Notes: generated from the sequence alone by a model not told the origin. DNA of 64,000 bases from Runella sp. CRIBMP (GCF_009905605.1 NZ_JAAAKZ010000002.1:744001-808000), one strand, 5' to 3'. Counted from the stretch's first letter, positions 43,112 to 51,755 are shown. Numbers and translations: made by a program.

Positions 43112-44524
43112 CTAGTCTATCGCTTTTTGTATTACTCTTAGTAAGTCCTGTCCATCATTATATCTTGGTCTTGGAGGGTTCACATCAAAAAACAAACCGT
43201 TTTTATCAATAATAAAATAACTTGGCAGTCCCATAATTCCGTAATCTTTAGAGACAGAGCTTTTAAATCCACCTTTTAATCTAATATGAGTCCCCATGAT
43301 GTCCCACTTATTAATTGCTTTTATCCAATCTTCTTCTTTTTCATCTAATGAAATACTTAAAAAAACAACATTGTTGTCCATATTCAAATCTTCTTTTATT
43401 TTTTTGATATACTTTACATCAGTAATACATGAACTACACCAACTTGCCCAAAAGTCCAGCACAACTACTTTGCCATGATATTTTACCAGCTTCGAAATGG
43501 AGTCACCTCCTAAGTCAAATGCTTTTTGTCCGTGACGGATACTTGTTGACTTAATTTGTCTTCCATTTAAGAAAGGAATAAAAGAACTAGCAGGATATGT
43601 ATTTGCATAGTTTTCATAGAGTTTGTTATTCTTTTCATTTGACCCTTCAGTTCGAAACTTGTCAAAGAGTTGATAGGCAAATTGATACTCTGCTACCTTA
43701 GGCGTATAAATACTGCGTTGAAAATCTATAAGATTTGACATAGATTTATTCCCGAATAACGTTTTTACATCTTTGTAGAGTAGGGTTGAAAGTGCATCCA
43801 AGTATGCCACATAAAAAAGTGACTTTGCCGTTGTGTCATTTTGATCAGGCATCATGTACAAAAAAGCCTTAAGATTATTTGGCAGTGACCAAAGAGAATA
43901 GCTATTTTTATTTTCTGAAATAAGAGGTAAAAATCGAGATTCATTGACATCTCCTTTTATATCGGCATATCTTACTTTGAAGAATAAATGGCTAAGATGT
44001 TTTGAGTATGATTGTAACAATTTCAACTTGCCATTTTCGATAGAATCAATGAAATGATATTGGTCTTCTATGGGTTGTTTTATTCTTTTCATGTACTCAC
44101 TGGTCCAACTGTCCCATTTTCTCAAATCTTCTGTATAGTAGTTATATTTCATAGAGTTTACACCTTTAAAGCGTAAAGTTTCAATGAAATTTTCAGCATT
44201 AAAAGACAAAGTAACACTATCTTTTGGTTCTATTATCCAATTGCGAAATACAATCCCTGAAGTATTGCCATGTTGAAAATGTATATATGCTATATCATCT
44301 AAATTCAACTTTAAATTAAATTTATTGGACTTATCTATACGAATATCAATCAGTTCCCGCTCTCCAACAAGTCCGTTTCGTAGAATAATAAAAGATACAG
44401 TAGAATCTACGGGGTTTTTTATTTCACCATTTATAAATGTATTCTGTGAAAATATTTTTATAAATGGAATAGAAAATAACCAAATTAATAAATGTGTTTT
44501 TGAAAAAACAATATCTTTAAGCAT
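43112..44524 (-). CDS. Exported TlpA-like thioredoxin protein (CSSC)
   Basis: 470 residues with a hydrophobic N-terminus (about 8-26). Residues about 30-330 form a DUF4369-like start (INGEIKNPVDSTVSFIIL) and a helical region, as in many Bacteroidota TlpA/AhpC proteins. The C-terminal thioredoxin domain has FWASWCSSC (Cys363, Cys366) and cis-Pro GLPSYFIIDK. The CSSC site suggests a different redox potential from the CGPC of the paralogue. It follows precursor 1 by 62 bp. Confidence 0.85.
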   Translation of the reverse strand: MLKDIVFSKTHLLIWLFSIPFIKIFSQNTFINGEIKNPVDSTVSFIILRNGLVGERELIDIRIDKSNKFNLKLNLDDIAYIHFQHGNTSGIVFRNWIIEPKDSVTLSFNAENFIETLRFKGVNSMKYNYYTEDLRKWDSWTSEYMKRIKQPIEDQYHFIDSIENGKLKLLQSYSKHLSHLFFKVRYADIKGDVNESRFLPLISENKNSYSLWSLPNNLKAFLYMMPDQNDTTAKSLFYVAYLDALSTLLYKDVKTLFGNKSMSNLIDFQRSIYTPKVAEYQFAYQLFDKFRTEGSNEKNNKLYENYANTYPASSFIPFLNGRQIKSTSIRHGQKAFDLGGDSISKLVKYHGKVVVLDFWASWCSSCITDVKYIKKIKEDLNMDNNVVFLSISLDEKEEDWIKAINKWDIMGTHIRLKGGFKSSVSKDYGIMGLPSYFIIDKNGLFFDVNPPRPRYNDGQDLLRVIQKAID

Positions 44525-44586
44525 AGTGAAAATATTAGATTTTAGAGGTAAAATTAGATGTAATATTACCCCTAAAATAATGAAAA

Positions 44587-44787
44587 TTAGCTACAAACGT
44601 GTTGATCACTATTAGGGGCTGTTGCTGAGCATAAGCATCTGGTAGGGCACCCTAATTCACATTTTTGTTTGGTTGTATAATATGTACCGGGGCAGGTTCC
44701 CCCACCATACTCCTCCCCTCCTTTTACCGCTTTCATTTGACTTCTGGTCAATACATTCTCAGAAAATCGCATCAATACCTTTTTCAT
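44587..44787 (-). CDS. GG-leader cysteine-rich peptide precursor 1
   Basis: 66 residues. Leader MKKVLMRFSENVLTRSQMKA then VKGG (24 residues) ends in a double glycine. The 42-residue core has six Cys (TCPG, KCELGCP, RCLCS, VCS), consistent with three disulfides. It lies 36 bp downstream of the glycosyltransferase gene and is the probable parent of precursor 2. It is not recognised as any known bacteriocin. Confidence 0.87.
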   Translation of the reverse strand: MKKVLMRFSENVLTRSQMKAVKGGEEYGGGTCPGTYYTTKQKCELGCPTRCLCSATAPNSDQHVCS

Positions 44788-44823
44788 GTTTTTAATTTTT
44801 TTTAGTTGGAAATCTATTTGATT

Positions 44824-46131
44824 TTACTTGGCCAAGTCGTAGGTTGTAGCACTGTTTAGAAAACAGTGTAGACGATTTCGGTATGTTGGGTTGTATAATA
44901 CCGTTTCTATCTTTATTTTGATGGATTGGGTTGTTTCGGTGGTGAGATTTCCTTTTAATCCTAAACCATGATAGACTACCCTTTCGGTATTACCAAAATG
45001 GTCTGCTTTATGGTTTAAAGGGCATAATAACATGGGCACTCCTGCCTGCAAACATTCACAAATACTGTTGAGACCGCCGTGGCTCACCATCAAATCGCAA
45101 TGCTGCAATAAATCTAACTGCGGCACATTTTCTAAACAGTAAACGTTATCGGCATCCGTATTTTTGATAAGATTTGTGGATACAATCAAGCGTATATTCG
45201 GCATGTCCTGTATCACAGCTATCAGTTTATCTAATGCCTGTAAGCCAATCAGGTTGTTGTTCAAACCAGTCGTTCCAAAATTGGCATACACTACCTTAAT
45301 AGCTGGGTTTTGGAGTTTCGATAGGCGTAATTGAGCCATCAATTGGAAGTAATCTTTACTCAAAAGATGAGTTTCGTTTCGGTCAAAAGTTATAGCTTCG
45401 TAGTACTCTCCTGCTTTGGGCTTTTTCCACGGGTATTCCAATGCGCTGGGATAGGTAATGAGTTTGGGTAAGGCTTTCACGGCAGGATAAAAGCAGTGGT
45501 TATCATCAAACCATTCAGAATATTTTTTTCCTGTTTTTTGAGCCAATCTTTCTAACAACCAATGGTCGTCTTTTCCTAAAAAAGCTATTTTTTCGAGCCA
45601 TTGCTTCCATTTTCTTTTTAAAAAATGTACCTGCCACCCTGCCCAGGCACGAACAATAGCCCATCCATTACGGCTGGCAAGCCAGCCTTCCGTCAAAGGC
45701 GGGATGCCTACTTCGGGATAAGACGAAAGCTTGGTATTGAGTATTATTTTATTGCATTGAGTCTGCCATAAATAGAGCGCATAATGTCCTAAGTGGCTAT
45801 CTATCAGCAGTATTTCAGGTTGTAATACTTCGGCCAATACTTGTATTTCGCTTACTTCTTCCCAAAAAGTTCGGTATCGTTGTATGGTAAAAGGCCTGTT
45901 CAGCAAAGTCTGGATCAACAAGGCGATCAGTGCCCTAAAAGACAACCGTTTGTAGGCACTTGCATAACGCAAAGGCTTAAATACAAATCCCTCGTGCTCA
46001 ATCAGCGTTTGGTGTGAACTGAGACCCGTAAATACTACCTTATACCCTTGCGCTTTTAGTTGGCGCGCTTTGCCAAAGCCCACAAAATAGTGGCTCGGAT
46101 ACGGCAATAGGATGAAAAGGGCGGTTTTCAT
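44824..46131 (-). CDS. UGT-type (GT1) glycosyltransferase of the peptide cluster
   Basis: 435 residues, a GT-B fold. The N-terminal acceptor half begins LFILLPYPSHYFVGFGKARQ. The donor half has YANFGTTGLNNN and the UGT-like signature LLQHCDLMVSHGGLNS, GVPMLLCPLNHKADHFGN. It would transfer a sugar from a nucleotide sugar to an acceptor, possibly a Ser, Thr or Cys of the peptides, which would make them glycocin-like, but a small-molecule acceptor is not excluded. It is 2 bp downstream of the VKOR fusion gene, hence coupled. Confidence 0.85.
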   Translation of the reverse strand: MKTALFILLPYPSHYFVGFGKARQLKAQGYKVVFTGLSSHQTLIEHEGFVFKPLRYASAYKRLSFRALIALLIQTLLNRPFTIQRYRTFWEEVSEIQVLAEVLQPEILLIDSHLGHYALYLWQTQCNKIILNTKLSSYPEVGIPPLTEGWLASRNGWAIVRAWAGWQVHFLKRKWKQWLEKIAFLGKDDHWLLERLAQKTGKKYSEWFDDNHCFYPAVKALPKLITYPSALEYPWKKPKAGEYYEAITFDRNETHLLSKDYFQLMAQLRLSKLQNPAIKVVYANFGTTGLNNNLIGLQALDKLIAVIQDMPNIRLIVSTNLIKNTDADNVYCLENVPQLDLLQHCDLMVSHGGLNSICECLQAGVPMLLCPLNHKADHFGNTERVVYHGLGLKGNLTTETTQSIKIKIETVLYNPTYRNRLHCFLNSATTYDLAK

Positions 46132-46133
46132 GG

Positions 46134-47786
46134 CTAGGCTATTTTTTGCTCCAAATGGGTAAGCATATTTGTACTTTGTACCAATCCATAGACTTGTGGC
46201 ACTTCATATCCATCCACAAAAAACGTAGGTGTAGCTTGTATATCAGCTTTTTGGGTCCATGCGCAGTGAGCGGCTATTACGTTTTCGGGTATGTTGCTTG
46301 TATCAGCAGGATAAGCCCTAGCCCAGGTATCATAGTCTTTTTTTGCTTGAGCATACCAAGCGGTAATCCCGTCCTCTAACTTTTCGTGAGTAGATCCTAA
46401 TGCCATCATGTGTTTGGCTACTTTTGTCTTTCTGCCATCGGAGTCATGGCATACAGTAAACACTATCTGTGCTTTTATTTGGGGGTTTTCGGCCAATACC
46501 TCTTCCAATTGTAGATGTGCATTGGCGCACGGCCCGCAGTAAGGATTGGTCACCATCGTAATGGTATGCTCCGCAGCGGGGTTTCCCAAAATAATTGGCT
46601 CTAAATCGGCTGGTACGGGCGGCATTTGTTTTTGTTTTGCTAAGAGGGCGTTGAAAATAGCCGGGTTGTTCTTAAACCGCCGCAATTCACCCCGCCAACG
46701 CTCCGCTTCCTGCGATTTGTGAAGCAGGGGTTTGATGATCAGCCAGAAGAGGATGGGGAGTACAAACGCAACAGCCAAGCCCCCTATTCCTGCGAGGGTC
46801 CGACCCCAAAGGGGGAACATATTTATTTCCCCTTTGAGAGTTAAGAGGCTACTTAGATACTCTACCCAAATCACCACCTGCACCGCTACACACAGGGGGC
46901 ACCACTGCTTAGCTACGCGCCACTGATACCATATAGACCAGAAAGTATAAGGCAAAGCCAAGAAGGAAAGAATGACGAATTCAGACGGGGCGCCCGTGCG
47001 ATGACGAATGTCGAATTGGGCGTCATCCGCTGTCATCAAGACTATCCACCCACCCATAAAGTAAAAGAATCCGACTTCGCTCCAGCCCAACCAAGGTGTG
47101 ATTTTGGCGGCGGGAGAGGTAAGGATGTGGTTGCAGTCGGTGTGGTTGTTGAGGTGGCAGAGGGAGTCGGTAAAATCATTGGGTTTGCCATACTGCACCG
47201 AAAGCAACAGGGCCGTGAGTAGTACCCCTATGGCTTTGAGTCCCAACAGCAACCCGCTCGATAGATTGGGGCTTTGGAATATGCCCGCAATGGTCAGCAG
47301 CGCAAAACCCGCGATAATCAGCGGCCAACGGAGGCTTTCGAGTTGTTCTTTTTTGCGTTTGGCGGCGTAGTCTTTCTCACCCGATGCTTCGGTAGGTTCG
47401 GCAATGAATACCACCCCCGACCATTTTTTGAGAAAATCTTCACGGGTTTCGGTGATGCGTTTTCCTTTTTCGTTACGGTAGATGAAAGTTTCGTCGGTAG
47501 CCCTTTCTACAAGGACAAATGTGCCCCCGTGGGTACGCAAGTGCGCTATATACGGTACTTGCAACAACGCCAACTGCTCGGCGTCAATGCGGAGGGCGGC
47601 GTTTTCGATGTGATAACGGTCGAGGGTATCGCCCAAACTCAACAGGCTCGGATAATCGGGATGTTGTTCGAGGGTATCGCTAAGGGTGGTGAGCGTAAGG
47701 TGTGGGTGGAGGTTGCGCAAATACGCCCAGGCAACGCCCAGTAGGTTTTCGCGTTCGGTAAAGGAATTGAAGTTAAACGTTGTCAT
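46134..47786 (-). CDS. C39-like-VKOR-thioredoxin fusion (disulfide-forming membrane protein)
   Basis: 550 residues. Residues 1-135 resemble a C39 peptidase but have no Cys at the nucleophile position (TERENLLGVAWAY), so they could act as a leader-binding domain. Residues about 155-350 are a VKOR domain with five membrane helices, the Cys pair C210/C218 and the active C296-PL-C299. Residues about 395-550 are a DsbA-like thioredoxin domain with CGPC at 417-420 and TPTFFVDG. It should oxidise cysteines of exported peptides and pass electrons to quinone. It is the first gene of the operon, under the XRE-linked operators. Confidence 0.9.
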   Translation of the reverse strand: MTTFNFNSFTERENLLGVAWAYLRNLHPHLTLTTLSDTLEQHPDYPSLLSLGDTLDRYHIENAALRIDAEQLALLQVPYIAHLRTHGGTFVLVERATDETFIYRNEKGKRITETREDFLKKWSGVVFIAEPTEASGEKDYAAKRKKEQLESLRWPLIIAGFALLTIAGIFQSPNLSSGLLLGLKAIGVLLTALLLSVQYGKPNDFTDSLCHLNNHTDCNHILTSPAAKITPWLGWSEVGFFYFMGGWIVLMTADDAQFDIRHRTGAPSEFVILSFLALPYTFWSIWYQWRVAKQWCPLCVAVQVVIWVEYLSSLLTLKGEINMFPLWGRTLAGIGGLAVAFVLPILFWLIIKPLLHKSQEAERWRGELRRFKNNPAIFNALLAKQKQMPPVPADLEPIILGNPAAEHTITMVTNPYCGPCANAHLQLEEVLAENPQIKAQIVFTVCHDSDGRKTKVAKHMMALGSTHEKLEDGITAWYAQAKKDYDTWARAYPADTSNIPENVIAAHCAWTQKADIQATPTFFVDGYEVPQVYGLVQSTNMLTHLEQKIA

Positions 47787-47832
47787 AACGATAGTAACGC
47801 CTTTGAGCTATCTGTAATACATTAAAGTAGCA

Positions 47833-47900
47833 CAAACCTAGCCAATCTTCCTTTAGGGTCTTATCAGTATTCTTTATAAAATTATCAGAAATCCTGATAA
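47833..47900 (-). promoter_or_regulatory. Promoter and paired operators of the peptide cluster
   Basis: The minus-strand -7 element TAGGTTTG is at 47833-47840. Upstream of it lie two operators spaced 21 bp: TTATCAG-N5-TTTATAA (47861-47879) and TTATCAG-N5-CTGATAA (47882-47900). The distance from the -7 element to the first operator is 21 bp. The same arrangement with the same spacings is present before the TonB plug gene at 50661-50728. The XRE regulator at 48103 is the obvious binder. Confidence 0.75.
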
Positions 47901-48102
47901 AACAATTCAAAAAAATCATGTAATAGTGTTACAACTACCGTTTGATAACTATTTGAAAAATAATATAATTTTTTAGTTGTAAACAGTGTTATTTGTATTC
48001 TGCACACACTACCCTACAAGCAATTAGATAAAGAAAGCCCACTCCTGAAAGTGAGGACTGATTTGAATAGCCATCAAAATAATCTAATAGAAAGAGTAGA
48101 GT

Positions 48103-48429
48103 ATGAGTATTGGAGAAAAACTACGCAAACGCCGTAATGAATTGGGGTTGACGCAGGAATGGGTTGCTTTAGAATTAAGTAGTCAAGGAAAAAACATCAG
48201 CCAGCCCACCTACAATAATTGGGAAAACGGCAAGTCTTGCCCTTCCATTGAACAGGTGCAGGCATTGACCAAAATCTTGCGTATCAAACTTCCCTATTTG
48301 GTGTCAGATACAGATACAGATACAGAAAAGTGGCGTGCTATGGCGGAAGAATACGCCGAAAAATGCCGAATGTTGGAAAAAATGAACGTTGTGCTGTTGA
48401 AGGAGAACGAAAAGCTGCGTGATGCGTAG
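48103..48429 (+). CDS. XRE-family regulator of the peptide cluster
   Basis: 108 residues. The N-terminal helix-turn-helix (about 5-65) has the family pattern IGEKLRKRRNELGLTQEWVA then SQPTYNNWENGKSCPS. A short Asp-Thr repeat (SDTDTDTE, from three GATACA units) links to a helical C-terminal tail, probably for dimerisation. It is divergent from the peptide operon, 200 bp from its operators, and a truncated copy lies at 50749. It probably controls both the cluster and the TonB plug gene. Confidence 0.88.
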   Translation: MSIGEKLRKRRNELGLTQEWVALELSSQGKNISQPTYNNWENGKSCPSIEQVQALTKILRIKLPYLVSDTDTDTEKWRAMAEEYAEKCRMLEKMNVVLLKENEKLRDA

Positions 48430-48540
48430 AAAAGGCTCAGGGCAAAAAAACAGCAAGCCCATTCCGTTGAAAGTCAAAAGTAAATGGGTACCTCAATTAG
48501 AATCTGTTTATATCATGCCGAATAAGCAGATTTTAAAATT

Positions 48541-50556
48541 TCAGTAGACCCAAATTTCCTTAGTGAAAGGCTGATTTTCAGAAGTAATTCCATTCACTGT
48601 GATATAATATTTTATTCCTTTTGGCAAAGCAAATCGTACAACGGCCTCGCCCTGCGTTGATAAATCAGTGGAGGGTTGCCAAAAAAATAATTTGCCTTCA
48701 TTGATGGATGCCGTGGGGGATGTACTGTTGGTAGCGGCTCGTTTAGTTACTACGTTGATTGCGCCATTTTTCCCCCTAGAACCTAAAAGAGAATTGGCAC
48801 TTTTTATCACTTCAATTTGTAATACATCGCTGATTGGGATGGCATTCAAACTTTGTAATGTTCCCAAAGGAATTCCATCTAATAAGAAAAGTGGCTCATC
48901 TTCTACTGAACTACTTCTTTGTAAACTATTTCCTCCCCCTCGAATTCGGATTCCTTTACGGCTAAATCCAGCATTATCCGTCGTCTCAAAAATTTCTATT
49001 CCTGGTACTTTACTTTGGAGTGCCGTAATTATGTTTCCAGAGATGATATCTTTTAAATTTTCACTATCTATCACATAATCCACTTTTCCTAATAAAGTAT
49101 GAGAGGCTTTTTTATTTCGTTTTACCTTGATTTTTACTTCCTCTAAGGTAACGGCATTTTTCTCCCGTTTTATTTGTAATGTATCGGTAGATAAGTCAGC
49201 AGCATATAATGTGTCCAAACGATTTAGTTCAGGTTGTATATCTTCTATCACTGCCACTGACAGTCGCCCGCGTAACGGTTCTCCATCAGGCCTTTTTACT
49301 TGAATACGAAACACCACAGTATCTTCTTCAAAAGTGTGTTTGATTGAAACCAAAGGGGCTGGCTCGGGTTCTAAGGCACTCTTACTTTGGGTTTCGGGGG
49401 TATTTTTGGGTAAAAACAACTTCCAATGATTATTTTCCATTAAGGGTTCGGGTTCATAATCCAAAGGCAGCATATCCGCTATTCTCCGCTCTGCAATATC
49501 CCCGGCCCATTCAGAACTATTGGTATCAAACAACAATCCTGTGGTGGTCACTTCGGCTTTGCCTCCTTTGATTCGCAACCATGATACCGGAAAAGGGGCA
49601 TCTTGATAAGTACCAATCCGATTGACGCTGTTTGTGTTTAGAATTTCAAGTTCATTGGGTGCCATAATTTCTTTGGAAGACGGGAAACGTCCCATTTTTA
49701 TAGCAGAAGTGTCGTTAAATGGAAATAATCTTTTTCCTAACTGTGGACTTAGGTGCGAGAAGCTCGTTTTTTCGTTGTAATTAGGGTTTACTTCATACAC
49801 CACAAATCCTTCCTGCTTTAAGCGCTGTTGCGCTAAAGCTTTAAAAAAATGCCGTTCTGAGCCTTCGTAGGCTTTTTGCCGGTTCTCTTCCAGTTTCTTT
49901 TTTTGTTCTTCGTCCGTTATTTTGAATTTTTCAAATCGTGCCAATCCGGAAAAACTGCTCTGTGTCGGAGAAAATGAGAATCGTTGGAGTTCAAAAAAGA
50001 TTTTATAACCCAAGGGTTTGTTTTCGATCTCAATTATTGTTTGCGCTGAAGCCGAAAACGCTAATATATCTCCCTCAAAATCAATGACCCAAGGATTGAG
50101 AATTTTAGTAGCTCGTGCGTTTTGATTTACTCCTACAAAAGCACTTTCAAATTTTTTGTACTGCCTGAGCCATTTTTGGTCACGTTTCCCTTTCACAGAT
50201 ACCTCCGAAATGGTTTGTGGAGAAGCAAATAGCGCGATGTTGAGCATTATCGTATCTTGGAGTTTATCCAGTATTTTTTGCCGAAAAGTTGTATAGCCCA
50301 ACGAAGATACTACGATTTCTACACTGCCTCCCCGCTGATGATTGAAGACATTTCTGAGTTGATATTTGCCCGTCGAGTCCGTCTCGGTCGAATTTGAGGT
50401 GTTATTTATATAAACAGATGCAAATTGAATGGCCTCATTTGTTTTGGAATCGGTCACATTACCCACGAGGACTCGTTGTTGCCCAATAACTTTGAAAGCA
50501 ACAACGAGTATACAAGTGATTAATAAGCTAAATTTTTGCACCTTCATTTTATTCAT
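48541..50556 (-). CDS. TonB plug-domain protein without a beta-barrel
   Basis: 671 residues with a signal peptide. Residues about 28-110 form a carboxypeptidase-regulatory-like domain (VLVGNVTDSKTNEAIQFASV). A middle region of about 400 residues is unrecognised. The plug domain is near the C-terminus (GKVDYVIDSENLKDI, VPGIEIFE, RIRGGGNS, PLFLLDGIPLG, INVVTK). The protein ends without the 22-strand barrel of a real receptor. It is thus not a transporter by itself. It might interact with an outer-membrane partner, or serve as a sensor or immunity factor (inference). Its promoter and operators copy those of the peptide operon. Confidence 0.75.
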   Translation of the reverse strand: MNKMKVQKFSLLITCILVVAFKVIGQQRVLVGNVTDSKTNEAIQFASVYINNTSNSTETDSTGKYQLRNVFNHQRGGSVEIVVSSLGYTTFRQKILDKLQDTIMLNIALFASPQTISEVSVKGKRDQKWLRQYKKFESAFVGVNQNARATKILNPWVIDFEGDILAFSASAQTIIEIENKPLGYKIFFELQRFSFSPTQSSFSGLARFEKFKITDEEQKKKLEENRQKAYEGSERHFFKALAQQRLKQEGFVVYEVNPNYNEKTSFSHLSPQLGKRLFPFNDTSAIKMGRFPSSKEIMAPNELEILNTNSVNRIGTYQDAPFPVSWLRIKGGKAEVTTTGLLFDTNSSEWAGDIAERRIADMLPLDYEPEPLMENNHWKLFLPKNTPETQSKSALEPEPAPLVSIKHTFEEDTVVFRIQVKRPDGEPLRGRLSVAVIEDIQPELNRLDTLYAADLSTDTLQIKREKNAVTLEEVKIKVKRNKKASHTLLGKVDYVIDSENLKDIISGNIITALQSKVPGIEIFETTDNAGFSRKGIRIRGGGNSLQRSSSVEDEPLFLLDGIPLGTLQSLNAIPISDVLQIEVIKSANSLLGSRGKNGAINVVTKRAATNSTSPTASINEGKLFFWQPSTDLSTQGEAVVRFALPKGIKYYITVNGITSENQPFTKEIWVY

Positions 50557-50660
50557 CAGGGCCTTTAGTACAATTTGAACATGGACCTGTTGCCATGCAT
50601 TGATGCCATTTGCTCCTATTGATCCGTATAATTCCGATAATTTGCGTCAATACAAAAGTA

Positions 50661-50728
50661 CAAACTTAGCCTCTTTTCCTCCTTTACCCTATCAGGATTC
50701 CTGATAAAAGTATCAAAATTTCTGATAA
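50661..50728 (-). promoter_or_regulatory. Duplicate promoter and paired operators of the TonB plug gene
   Basis: The -7 element TAAGTTTG is at 50661-50668. The operators are CTATCAG-N5-CTGATAA (50689-50707) and GTATCAA-N5-CTGATAA (50710-50728), again 21 bp apart and 21 bp from the -7 element. This is a copy of the module at 47833-47900, placing both genes under common control. Confidence 0.75.
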
Positions 50729-50748
50729 AATAATTCGAAGTAATCCTG

Positions 50749-50927
50749 TCCTTCCGTTGAGTACGGTGCAGGCATTGACCAAAATCCTGCGTATCAAACT
50801 ATCCTATTTGGTGTCAGATACAGAAAAGTGGCGGGTTATGTCGGAAGAATACGCCGAAAAATGCCGAATGTTGGAAAAAATGAACGTTGTGCTGTTGAAG
50901 GAGAACGAAAAGCTGCGTGATGCGTAG
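50749..50927 (+). pseudogene. Truncated copy of the XRE regulator gene
   Basis: This copies the 3' half of the gene at 48103-48429 and continues about 45 bp past its stop. The HTH part is missing: sequence jumps from the operator copy straight to codons around residue 47, and a one-base insertion (GTACGG for ACAGG) shifts the frame. It has one GATACA unit where the intact gene has three. No functional product is expected. Confidence 0.85.
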
Positions 50928-51005
50928 AAAAGGCTCAGGGCAAAAAAACAGCAAGCCCATTCCGTTGAGAGAATAAACTTGCTGGTATGTTCAATGGTCA
51001 ACGCA

Positions 51006-51695
51006 CTAATCCACATCCACTTCCTGCCCCATAAAGCAATCCACCACGTAGCGGATGGAACTGAAGGAGTTGACGAGTGCTTTGCGGGCTTCGGGCTCGC
51101 TCATCCACGCCAATTGTTCAATGCCTTCGTCGTGCTGGGGGGCCATCTTGGAGTCGTCTACGCAGCGCATCCAATACCATTTGGTACGTTTGAGGATGAG
51201 TTGGTTGTTTTGGGTGTAGGTATGCCAAGTGGTGCAGGTTTTTTCGATAAGCTCGGCTTTTACGCCCGTTTCTTCTTCCACTTCGCGGAGGGCCGCTTTT
51301 TTTGATTTTTCATTGTCGTCGAGTTTGCCTTTGGGCAAATCCCACACGCCCCGCCGAAACATCATCAGCATTTTGTTGTCTTTGGTCACAATGCCTCCCG
51401 CCGCTTTGATGATGGTGTAGATTTTTTTCAATCTTTTTTCCACTGCTTCGCGGTCTTTGGGCACCAAATAAATGGATTGGAGCTCGGGCAGGTCGTAATT
51501 GTTCAAAAAATGAAACAATTTTTCGGCCGTAATCGGTGTGGCGTTCAGAATGAGTAAATGCCCCTTTAAACTCGCCACCTTCAGCATTTCGAGGTGAGCG
51601 TCAATGATTCGGTCAAAAGTGGCCCGATTGGAGAGCCCCTGAGCCGCTTTTTCGCTTAAAATTCGGACCGGACGGTCTTTGATAAATATAATCAT
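51006..51695 (-). CDS. NUDIX hydrolase
   Basis: 229 residues. The Nudix box is complete: G-x5-E-x7-REVEEETGV, in GKLDDNEKSKKAALREVEEE. It removes a nucleoside-diphosphate-linked group. The substrate cannot be told. An N-terminal domain of about 90 residues precedes the Nudix fold, as in several Bacteroidota members. It is divergent from the CNNM-type gene, with overlapping promoters at 51721-51763. Confidence 0.92.
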   Translation of the reverse strand: MIIFIKDRPVRILSEKAAQGLSNRATFDRIIDAHLEMLKVASLKGHLLILNATPITAEKLFHFLNNYDLPELQSIYLVPKDREAVEKRLKKIYTIIKAAGGIVTKDNKMLMMFRRGVWDLPKGKLDDNEKSKKAALREVEEETGVKAELIEKTCTTWHTYTQNNQLILKRTKWYWMRCVDDSKMAPQHDEGIEQLAWMSEPEARKALVNSFSSIRYVVDCFMGQEVDVD

Positions 51696-51720
51696 AGGAG
51701 TAGTGGGGCTTTAATGCCGA

Positions 51721-51755
51721 CAAAATTAGCAAATGGGTTTGTTTTGGATAGCAAA
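51721..51755 (-). promoter_or_regulatory. NUDIX gene promoter
   Basis: TAATTTTG (51721-51728, minus) with a TTTG (51752-51755) 23 bp upstream matches the Bacteroidota consensus. The leader would be about 20 bases. It overlaps the divergent CNNM promoter. Confidence 0.55.

Noticed and set aside
48422-48547. 41-residue rightward frame overlapping the XRE stop (MRRKGSGQ...)
   Set aside because: It overlaps the XRE gene by 8 bp and the convergent TonB plug gene, and its copy after the broken XRE gene stops early. A real small gene is possible, but nothing supports it.
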